Assembly: GCA_965229645.1 (NCBI GenBank)
Contig: OZ245893.1
Location: forward strand, 2,666,001-2,730,000
Length of the DNA stretch: 64,000 bases
Direction: 5' to 3'
DNA from: CAXQZM01 sp965229645
GTDB taxonomy: Bacteria; Pseudomonadota; Alphaproteobacteria; UBA7985
Below the pieces are notes generated by a model. That model searched no databases, was not told the DNA's origin, and saw nothing but the letters and a program-made list of their open reading frames with translations. The position numbers and the translations under genes are program-made. This document shows, piece by piece, positions 43,827-50,402 of the stretch; positions within the stretch are counted from its first letter, which is position 1; every line of letters starts with the position of its first letter.

Positions 43827-44861
43827 ATGAAATTTCTTGACGAAGCCAAAATTTTTATCAAGTCGGGTGACGGCGGCAATGGATGCGTGTCGTTTCGCCG
43901 CGAGAAGTACGTTGAATACGGTGGGCCCAACGGCGGCGACGGCGGGCGCGGCGGGGACGTTGAGTTTCGCGCCGTCGAAACCCTCAATACCCTGATCGAC
44001 TTTCGCTATCGCCAGCACTTTCGCGCCGCGCGCGGTCACGATGGTAAGGGACGCCAAATGTCGGGCAAGGGCGGCAACGTTTTGACCATCGACGTGCCCA
44101 CGGGCACGCAAATTTTCGACGAGACCAAGCGCCACGTCCTGTTTGACTTAACGCGGGCGGGCCAGCGCGTCTTGGTCGCGCGCGGCGGCGATGGCGGGCG
44201 CGGCAATACCCACTTCAAATCCTCCGTGACTAAAGCCCCACGCAAGGCCGAACCTGGCTGGCCTGGGCAAGAATTTTGGGTTTGGTTGCGCCTAAAGCTC
44301 ATTGCCGATGTCGGTTTGCTCGGCCTGCCCAACGCGGGCAAATCAACGTTCTTGAGCGCGGTTTCCGCGGCCAAGCCCAAGATCGCCGACTATCCCTTTA
44401 CCACCCTGCACCCGAACTTAGGCATCGTGGCGCAAGATGAGCGGTCCTTTGTCATGGCCGACATCCCAGGCTTGATCGCGGGCGCGTCGCAGGGCGCGGG
44501 CATCGGCACGCGCTTCTTAGGCCATGTGGAACGGACCAAAGTGCTGCTGCATCTGATCGACGTGACCCAAGACGCGCCGCATGCGGCTTACCAGATTGTC
44601 CGCGACGAGTTGGCGGCCTACGGCGGCGACCTCGTGGCGCGCCCTGAGGTCGTCGCTCTCAATAAGACCGACGCCCTAATCCCCGAGTTGTGCCAAGAAA
44701 TCGCGCAAGAATTTGAGGGCATGACGGGGGTCAAGCCACTGCTGGTTTCGGGGGCCACGGGGCAAACCCAGGCGGTCTTGCGCGCCGTGAGCGCCCATGT
44801 GTTCGACCCGAGGCCCGCGCGGGCAGATCCCGAGAAGGAGGCCCCCGCATGGACGCCCTAG
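43827..44861 (+). CDS. obgE: GTPase ObgE/CgtA
   Basis: This 344-residue ribosome-associated GTPase is involved in 50S maturation, stress response and cell-cycle control. It starts with the glycine-rich Obg fold (MKFLDEAKIFIKSGDGGNGC through GGDGGRGGDVEFRA). The G domain follows with G1 GLPNAGKSTFLSAV near residue 167, DIPGLI and NKTD. The start at 43827 matches the family N-terminus exactly. It overlaps proB by 13 bases. The linkage obgE-proB-proA is common in bacteria. Confidence 0.97.
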   Translation: MKFLDEAKIFIKSGDGGNGCVSFRREKYVEYGGPNGGDGGRGGDVEFRAVETLNTLIDFRYRQHFRAARGHDGKGRQMSGKGGNVLTIDVPTGTQIFDETKRHVLFDLTRAGQRVLVARGGDGGRGNTHFKSSVTKAPRKAEPGWPGQEFWVWLRLKLIADVGLLGLPNAGKSTFLSAVSAAKPKIADYPFTTLHPNLGIVAQDERSFVMADIPGLIAGASQGAGIGTRFLGHVERTKVLLHLIDVTQDAPHAAYQIVRDELAAYGGDLVARPEVVALNKTDALIPELCQEIAQEFEGMTGVKPLLVSGATGQTQAVLRAVSAHVFDPRPARADPEKEAPAWTP

Positions 44862-45955
44862 GCGCGTTGACAGGTGCCAAGCGGTTGGTGATCAAGATCG
44901 GGTCAGCGCTGCTGGTCGAGGCGGGGCAGGTGCGCGCGTCTTGGTTGCAGGCGCTCATGGCCGACCTTGCCGCCCGCGACGGCGAGACGCTGCTCGTGTC
45001 TTCGGGCGCGATTCGTCTTGGTCTTGGCCGCCTCGGGTTTGACCCAGAGCGCATGGACCTAAGCCAGAGCCAAGCCGCCGCCGCCGTCGGCCAGATTGCC
45101 TTGTCGGGGGTCTATGAACAAGCCGCGGCGCGCGAAGGGCTGAAGATCGGTCAAATTTTGCTCACCCAAGAAGACACGGAAGCGCGCGGACGCTATCTGA
45201 ACGCGCGCGGCACCTTGACCACCTTGCTGGAAGCGGGGGTGATTCCTTTGGTGAACGAAAACGACACGGTGGCGACGGCAGAGATCCGGTTCGGCGACAA
45301 TGACCGCTTGGCCGCGCGCGTGGCGGCCCTGGTCGGTGCCGATTGCTTGCTGGTTCTCTCCGACATTGACGGGCTCTATACAGCCAATCCCAAGTCCAAC
45401 ACCGACGCCCAGCACGTCCCCTTGATTCGCGCGATCGACGCGCGCGTGACCGCCATGGCCGAGGCTCATGCCGACCCCCTGTCCAAAGGCGGCATGGCGA
45501 CCAAACTGGCGGCGGCGCAAATTGCCCTGGCGGCGGGCACCCATATGGTGCTGGCCGACGGGCGCGCGCCCGCGCCCTTGACGCGGATACGTCAGGGCGC
45601 GCGGGCCAGCCTGTTTCAAGCCGAAGGCACCCCCACCAGCGCGCGCAAGGCCTGGATTGCGGGCAGTCTCAAACCCATGGGACGCCTCAGGATCGACGCG
45701 GGTGCCGCCCGCGCCCTTAAGCAGGGCAAATCGCTGTTGCCCGTGGGGGTCACGGACGTATGGGGCCAGTTCGAACGCGGGGCAGCGGTGCAGGTCTTGA
45801 ACGCCGAGGGGCGCGAGGTCGCGCGGGGCCTTGCCGCCTATAGCGCCGCAGAAGCGCAGAAGATTTTGGGTTTGCATTTGGATGAAATCCAGGCAACCCT
45901 AGGCTATATCCGCACCAAGGCCCTCATTCACGCCAACGATCTGATATTGCTATGA
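44849..45955 (+). CDS. proB: glutamate 5-kinase
   Basis: ProB phosphorylates glutamate, the first step of proline synthesis. The 368-residue protein has the amino-acid-kinase domain (VIKIGSALL, LLVSSGAIRLGLGRLGF, NENDTVATAEIRFGDND, LLVLSDIDGLYTANP) and a C-terminal PUA domain (SLLPVGVTDVWGQFERG). The start has an AAGGAG site and overlaps the end of obgE. Its TGA overlaps the proA start as ATGA, so proB and proA are coupled. Confidence 0.97.
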   Translation: MDALGALTGAKRLVIKIGSALLVEAGQVRASWLQALMADLAARDGETLLVSSGAIRLGLGRLGFDPERMDLSQSQAAAAVGQIALSGVYEQAAAREGLKIGQILLTQEDTEARGRYLNARGTLTTLLEAGVIPLVNENDTVATAEIRFGDNDRLAARVAALVGADCLLVLSDIDGLYTANPKSNTDAQHVPLIRAIDARVTAMAEAHADPLSKGGMATKLAAAQIALAAGTHMVLADGRAPAPLTRIRQGARASLFQAEGTPTSARKAWIAGSLKPMGRLRIDAGAARALKQGKSLLPVGVTDVWGQFERGAAVQVLNAEGREVARGLAAYSAAEAQKILGLHLDEIQATLGYIRTKALIHANDLILL

Positions 45956-47466
45956 CTGCTCGCACTGGTTTCTTCTCCCGCCTCGCCGCGCGCTTTTCCG
46001 AAGGGGCGGCCCATGCTGATCAGGTGGTTCAGGATGGAATACCAGCGGCGACTGAGAAGGATTCATATGGTCGCTGGTACAAGGGCCGCGACCGCGGCCC
46101 CCGCAGCGGCCCCGAGAATAGCGCGAAAGCGCCTCGGGGTATAAGCGAAGGCCCCGTCGGAGGCGAAACGCGAAGCGTTTCTGCCGTGAGACACAAAAGA
46201 GGCGCCTCGACGCCCGAGGCACCCAATCAACTCATTGATCTGGGGCGTGCGGCCAAGCAGGCGGCGGCAGAACTGGGGCTTGCCGCCCCCACGGTCAAAA
46301 AACGGGCCTTGCTCGCCTGCGCGCAAGAACTGCGTGCGGCGGCCCCCGACATTGAGGCCGTGAATGCGCGCGATATGGCCGCAGGCCGCGACAAGGGCCT
46401 GTCGGCAGCCATGCTCGACCGCTTGTTCCTCGACGCCGCGCGGATCGAGGCCATGGCCCAGGCGATCACAGAAATCGCGCGCATGCCCGATCCCGTTGGG
46501 CGGGTTTTGAGCGAAACGCAGCGCCCCAATGGCCTCAAGATTCAGCGCGTGTCGGTACCACTCGGCGTGGTCGGGATCATCTACGAAAGTCGGCCCAACG
46601 TCACCTCGGACGCGGCGGCGCTATGCATCAAGGCGGGCAACGCCTGCATTTTGCGCGGCGGCTCCGATTCGTGGCAGTCGGCGACGCTGATCGCTGCGGC
46701 CATGCGCAAAGGCCTGGAAAGCGTGGACCTGAACCCTGACGGCGTGCAGCGGGTCCCACGCCCCGACCGCGCCCTGGTTGGGGACTTGTTGCGCCTGCAC
46801 GACTACGTTGACGTCATAGTTCCGCGTGGCGGTAAGTCGCTGGTGGCGCGGGTCCAGGCCGAGGCGCGCGTGCCCGTGTTCTCGCACCTTGACGGCATCT
46901 GCCATACATACGTCGATGCTAAGGCCGATCTTGCCATGGCCCAGGACATAGTTCTGAACGCCAAGCTGCGCCGCACGGGCATTTGCGGGTCCATGGAAAC
47001 CTTGCTGGTCCATGCCAGCCTTGCCAAATCGTTCCTGCCGCAGGTCGTGGCCAGCCTGCAGTCGGCTGGGTGCGAGGTTCGCGGCGATGCCGCAGTTGCC
47101 GCCCTGCCAGGGGTGGTTCCTGCCACCGCCGACGATTGGGACACCGAGTACCTAGACGCGGTGGTTTCGGTGGCCGTGGTCGAGGATGTGGAGGCGGCCA
47201 TTGCCCATATCAACCGCCACTCTTCCCACCACACCGACGCCATCATCACCAAAACCCAGAAAACCGCTGATCGGTTCTTGGCGGCAGTGGACAGCGCCAT
47301 TGTCATGGTGAACACCTCAACCCAGTTCGCCGACGGCGGTGAGTTTGGCTTGGGTGCCGAAATCGGCATTTCGACGGGCCGCTTGCATGCGCGCGGGCCT
47401 GTGGGCGCGGCGGAACTGACGACTTATAAGTATCGCGTCACGGGAACTGGCCAAATTCGTAAGTGA
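45952..47466 (+). CDS. proA: gamma-glutamyl phosphate reductase with in-frame repeat insertion
   Basis: ProA reduces gamma-glutamyl phosphate to glutamate semialdehyde with NADPH in proline synthesis. The conserved enzyme starts near residue 92 (LIDLGRAAKQAA) and carries the catalytic cysteine region RRTGICGSMETLL. The protein is 504 residues against the usual 415-425. The excess lies at the N-terminus, where family A copy 8 (46039-46198) is read in frame, contributing about 53 residues including WYKGRD and GGETRSVSAVRHK. No in-frame start codon lies between the repeat and the conserved part, so translation must begin at the proB-coupled ATG or within the repeat. The rest of the gene is intact, so it looks functional rather than a pseudogene. 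Confidence 0.93.
   Translation: MTARTGFFSRLAARFSEGAAHADQVVQDGIPAATEKDSYGRWYKGRDRGPRSGPENSAKAPRGISEGPVGGETRSVSAVRHKRGASTPEAPNQLIDLGRAAKQAAAELGLAAPTVKKRALLACAQELRAAAPDIEAVNARDMAAGRDKGLSAAMLDRLFLDAARIEAMAQAITEIARMPDPVGRVLSETQRPNGLKIQRVSVPLGVVGIIYESRPNVTSDAAALCIKAGNACILRGGSDSWQSATLIAAAMRKGLESVDLNPDGVQRVPRPDRALVGDLLRLHDYVDVIVPRGGKSLVARVQAEARVPVFSHLDGICHTYVDAKADLAMAQDIVLNAKLRRTGICGSMETLLVHASLAKSFLPQVVASLQSAGCEVRGDAAVAALPGVVPATADDWDTEYLDAVVSVAVVEDVEAAIAHINRHSSHHTDAIITKTQKTADRFLAAVDSAIVMVNTSTQFADGGEFGLGAEIGISTGRLHARGPVGAAELTTYKYRVTGTGQIRK
46039..46198 (+). repeat. family A multi-hairpin repeat, copy 8, inside proA coding sequence
   Basis: This copy runs from ATACCAGCGG to GAGACACAAAA without the optional module or terminal hairpin. 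The GCGC-GAAA-GCGC inner stem and the GGGCCGC/GCGGCCC stem are perfect. It lies wholly within the proA reading frame. Confidence 0.93.
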
Positions 47467-47996
47467 TGGCGACAACCGCCCCGCATCTCTACGAAACCGA
47501 CGACACGCTCTGGTCGCCCGATCGCGCCTACCGCTATTTTTTGCGCCGCCGTGTCGAGAAGGGGTCTGACTTGGCCGCTAAGCCGCCCATTGGATTTATT
47601 TTGCTCAACCCCTCGACCGCCGACGAAACCAAGGACGACCCAACCGTGCGCCGATGCCGACGCTACGCCCTGGCCTGGGGCTACGGGGAAGTGGTCATCC
47701 TCAACGCCTTTGCCTTCCGCGCCACCGACCCAGCGGTGATGCGCGCCCAGGCCGACCCCGTGGGGCCCGACAATGATCGGGTCATCGAAGAATCGGCGGC
47801 GGCGCTGGTCGCGCTTGGGGGCGCGCTGGTGTGCGGCTGGGGCAATCACGGGGCCTTTCGGGGACGCGGGGCGGAAGTACGGGCCCTCTTGAAGGCCTAT
47901 CCCGCGCAGGCCTTTCCCCATACGGGCGCGGGCGAGCCTGGCCATCCCCTTTACCTGCGCAAAGATGTTCACCTGGAGACCTTGCAACATGATTGA
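47466..47996 (+). CDS. DUF1643 family protein
   Basis: This 176-residue protein is of the DUF1643 family. Its blocks are FILLNPSTADETKDDPTVRRCRRYALAWGYG, ILNAFAFRATDP, and CGWGNHGAFRGR with GHPLYL at the end. The biochemical function is unknown to me. The ATG overlaps the proA stop (GTGATG, with the TGA of proA), and a GTG three bases upstream is an alternative. Its last codons overlap the nitroreductase gene by eight bases. The tight spacing suggests cotranscription with obgE-proB-proA. Confidence 0.87.
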   Translation: MATTAPHLYETDDTLWSPDRAYRYFLRRRVEKGSDLAAKPPIGFILLNPSTADETKDDPTVRRCRRYALAWGYGEVVILNAFAFRATDPAVMRAQADPVGPDNDRVIEESAAALVALGGALVCGWGNHGAFRGRGAEVRALLKAYPAQAFPHTGAGEPGHPLYLRKDVHLETLQHD

Positions 47997-48564
47997 CCCT
48001 ACGCAGTTTTACCGCAGCCGACGCTCCGTCAAGGTTGCCGACCTGGCCCCTGGCGGCCCCTTAGAACAAGATCGCGACACCATCTTAGCGGCGGGGTTGC
48101 GCGTGCCCGACCACGGCAAGTTGGCACCGTTCCAATTCGTGGTGTTTGAAGGCGACGCGCGCGCGGACTTTGGGCGTCGTGTTCTGGGGCCTCGGTTTGC
48201 AGAGGTGCATCCCGAGGCCGCAGCGACGACCGTCGCCCTGGAAACGCAGCGATTTGCGCAGGCTGGTCTCGTGATCGCCGTGCTGTTCACACCCAAGACC
48301 CATCCCAAAGTCCCCCTTTGGGAGCAGCAGATGGCGGTCGGCGCTGCGGCCATGAACATGCTGAGTTGCGCCCAAGCCCTGGGCTACGGCGCGCAGTGGC
48401 TGACCCAGTGGTACAGCTTTGACGATCAGGTACTGCGTGCCCTCGGCGGCGATCCCGACCAGGGACACCGCATCGCGGGGGTTTTGTATTTCGGCGGCTC
48501 GCAAGTGAACCTGGAGGATCGGGATCGTCCCGATCCAAAAAGACACATACGCTTCTGGTCATGA
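47989..48564 (+). CDS. nitroreductase family protein (YdjA-like)
   Basis: This 191-residue FMN-dependent oxidoreductase is of the nitroreductase superfamily. It has the N-terminal phosphate-binding pattern YRSRRSVKV and a PDHGKLAPFQFVV block typical of the YdjA/TdcA-like subgroup. AVGAAAMNMLSCAQALGYGAQWLT forms the central helix. It is compact, as YdjA is (183 residues). The start at 47989 inside the DUF1643 gene is chosen because the family begins just before the FYRSRRS block. The physiological substrate is unknown. Confidence 0.88.
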   Translation: MIDPTQFYRSRRSVKVADLAPGGPLEQDRDTILAAGLRVPDHGKLAPFQFVVFEGDARADFGRRVLGPRFAEVHPEAAATTVALETQRFAQAGLVIAVLFTPKTHPKVPLWEQQMAVGAAAMNMLSCAQALGYGAQWLTQWYSFDDQVLRALGGDPDQGHRIAGVLYFGGSQVNLEDRDRPDPKRHIRFWS

Positions 48565-48698
48565 CCTTAGAACCGATTCGGGCCTTGACCTCTTTGTAAG
48601 GCTAGGCCTTTACGGCCTACTGCGGCCCTTTTGCCGTGAAAATCCCGCTCGTTCGGGGCGACATAGAACTCATTTGACGCCTAACTGAAAGGTCCCTC

Positions 48699-50048
48699 TT
48701 GTCCACTGCTTTCCGTAAAGACGCGAAGGTGTCGCCGCCCACCCGTCGGGTTGGGTTGTGGTCGCGGCTTACTGGACGCGCGACCCAGCAGCCGCACGAC
48801 AAAATGCGCAGCTTGATTGCAGACGTGCAGGCCGCCTTGCCCCAGGCGGATCCTCTGCGCCGGGCGCGTCTCCAATCCTATCTGGTGCGGGCGCGTTTGT
48901 TGGGGGAACGAAGCCAAGACACGGAGCCGACCGAAACCGCCGTCGTGCGCGCCGAACGGGCCGCCAAGCAACAGGCCGAACGGGAGCGGGCCAAATCCCT
49001 CGGGCAACAGGCCCTGCAACCCCGACAGACTGCACCGCCCGCCCCGCAGCCTCGTCCCTCCAGGCCCCGCCCTTCTGGACCTCGCGACGCCCAACCGCAA
49101 CCTTTGCAACCACGGCCTTCACAAACACAGCCTGCGCAACCGCGTGCGGCGCAGCCCCAGCACGCGCCCCAGCGGCAAGCGCCGCCTGCGCGGCAGCAAG
49201 CCGCAAGACCCGCGCGCGCGCCCCAGCGGCAAGCGCCGCCGCCCCAAACGGACGCGCGCCAACACGCTGCGCCGCCCGTGCGCCAAAGCCCGCCAGCGTC
49301 GCAAGCCCCCCCGCCGCAAGAACGCGCGCAACGCGCGACCCGACCGCCATCGCGGCTGGCCCTAACCCTGCGGCAAGACCCCGCGATCCCAGCGGGTTCA
49401 TCGCACCGCAAAGGCGCCCCCGCGCGGCAGCAACCGCTGACCGCGGCCGAGCCTAGGCCCGGGAGCCCGCGCACAGGGAGCCAAAAACCGCCCATGGTCC
49501 ACCCCATTGCCCGCGCCGATCAGCGCGAGGCGCGTCGGCGGTCGGTCCCTTGGGGGGGCCTGTTGGGGGTCGTGATTCTTGCGGGCGGATGCGGCAGCCT
49601 GGTTTGGTATGGGCCAGGATGGTATGAGCGCCTGCAACAAAGCGACCTATACGCCAGCCTGTTTCTTGCACGAGGCGACCAATTTAGCGACGAGACGAGC
49701 TTTGAGATCGTTTCCGTTCCCCCGCTGCCCGAAGCCACCGTGGAACCCGACCCCCCCGCGACGACGGTCCCCATCGCGCAAGACACCGTTCCCGTCCGAG
49801 AGGAGGGGGCCAATACAAACCCTGATCCCACCGCAATTGAGGATTTGGTCCTCCTGCTCGAGCGGCGCCTGTCGCTCAACCAAGCCCTGAACGCTGAAGC
49901 CGTGGACGGCATTTACGATGCCCAAACGCGGGCAGGCTTGCTGGAGTACGCAGGCTGGTTCGCCATGAGCATCTTCGCAAGCGAAGTGCGCAGTGCAGGC
50001 CTGGAACCAAGCCGTGACCAGCTCGAGCGCTGGTACAACTTGATGTAA
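48699..50048 (+). CDS. membrane-anchored protein with Pro/Gln/Ala-rich linker and peptidoglycan-binding-like C-terminus
   Basis: This 449-residue protein probably starts at TTG with AAAGG upstream. Residues 1-100 are charged and helical. Residues 105-230 are low-complexity, made of P, Q, A and R with imperfect repeats such as APQRQAPP (twice). One transmembrane helix (GGLLGVVILAGGCGSLVWYG) is at about residues 286-305. A last block (about 385-425: LLERRLSLNQALNAEAVDGIYDAQTRAGLLEY split by loops) resembles a PG_binding_1 repeat with the DGIYDAQTRAGL signature. I infer a cytoplasmic basic arm, a single membrane pass and a periplasmic cell-wall-binding domain. No homologue is recognised by name. 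Confidence 0.75.
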   Translation: MSTAFRKDAKVSPPTRRVGLWSRLTGRATQQPHDKMRSLIADVQAALPQADPLRRARLQSYLVRARLLGERSQDTEPTETAVVRAERAAKQQAERERAKSLGQQALQPRQTAPPAPQPRPSRPRPSGPRDAQPQPLQPRPSQTQPAQPRAAQPQHAPQRQAPPARQQAARPARAPQRQAPPPQTDARQHAAPPVRQSPPASQAPPPQERAQRATRPPSRLALTLRQDPAIPAGSSHRKGAPARQQPLTAAEPRPGSPRTGSQKPPMVHPIARADQREARRRSVPWGGLLGVVILAGGCGSLVWYGPGWYERLQQSDLYASLFLARGDQFSDETSFEIVSVPPLPEATVEPDPPATTVPIAQDTVPVREEGANTNPDPTAIEDLVLLLERRLSLNQALNAEAVDGIYDAQTRAGLLEYAGWFAMSIFASEVRSAGLEPSRDQLERWYNLM

Positions 50049-50052
50049 GATC

Positions 50053-50244
50053 AACGGCCAAAAAAGTTGACACTTTTTTGGCCGTTTTATGTCTCACGGC
50101 AGAAACGCTTCGCGTTTCGCCTCCGACGGGGCCTTCGCTTATACCCCGAGGCGCGTGTCCGCTATTCTCGGGGCCGCTACGGGGGCCGCAGTCGCGGCCC
50201 TTATACCAGCGAACAAAAGAGTCATTCTCTATCGCCGCTGGTAT
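50053..50244 (-). repeat. family A multi-hairpin repeat, copy 9 (short form, minus orientation)
   Basis: It begins five bases after the preceding stop with the terminal hairpin and ends with CTGGTAT. The inner stem is GCG-GACA-CGC as in copy 2. It is followed immediately by family B copy 3, so the two families share a junction at the ATACCAG tip. Confidence 0.92.
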
Positions 50245-50246
50245 AA

Positions 50247-50399
50247 TACCAGCGGAGGCAAAGTTTGACTCGCCGAGCCGTTGATGGACGCAGGAAATAC
50301 TGAATTGAAAATTCAGTATTTGTGAAGGACGCGCGACCAAGTGGGAGCGCAACCTGCGTGGCGCAGGCACGTGAGCGAAAGGGTCGTTGAAAACGACCC
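50247..50399 (+). repeat. family B repeat, copy 3 (fullest)
   Basis: It starts ATACCAGCGG, then AGGCAAAGTTTGACTCG and GTTGATGGACGC. A perfect 11-bp hairpin follows, AATACTGAATT-GAA-AATTCAGTATT (50296-50320), then GCGACCAAGTGGGAG and CCTGCGTGGCGC. It finishes with the hairpin at 50381-50399. Together with family A copy 9 it fills the 354-base convergent gap. Confidence 0.8.
50381..50399 (-). terminator. probable terminator of the cobT-like gene
   Basis: GGGTCGTT-GAA-AACGACCC is a perfect 8-bp stem beginning four bases after the cobT-like stop. On the minus strand it is followed only by TTTCGC, so the T run is weak. It is also the end of family B copy 3. Confidence 0.5.
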
Positions 50400-50402
50400 A
50401 AT

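Noticed and set aside
45952..47466. proA as a pseudogene because of the repeat insertion
   Set aside because: The frame is open from the coupled ATG to the end and all catalytic motifs are intact.
48603..48619. Small hairpin TAGGCC-TTTAC-GGCCTA after the nitroreductase gene
   Set aside because: Only a six-base stem without a T run; not enough to call a terminator.
16514..50244. Family A repeats as a CRISPR array or an insertion sequence
   Set aside because: Copies are dispersed over 34 kb in both orientations with genes between them, and no transposase or cas gene is present.
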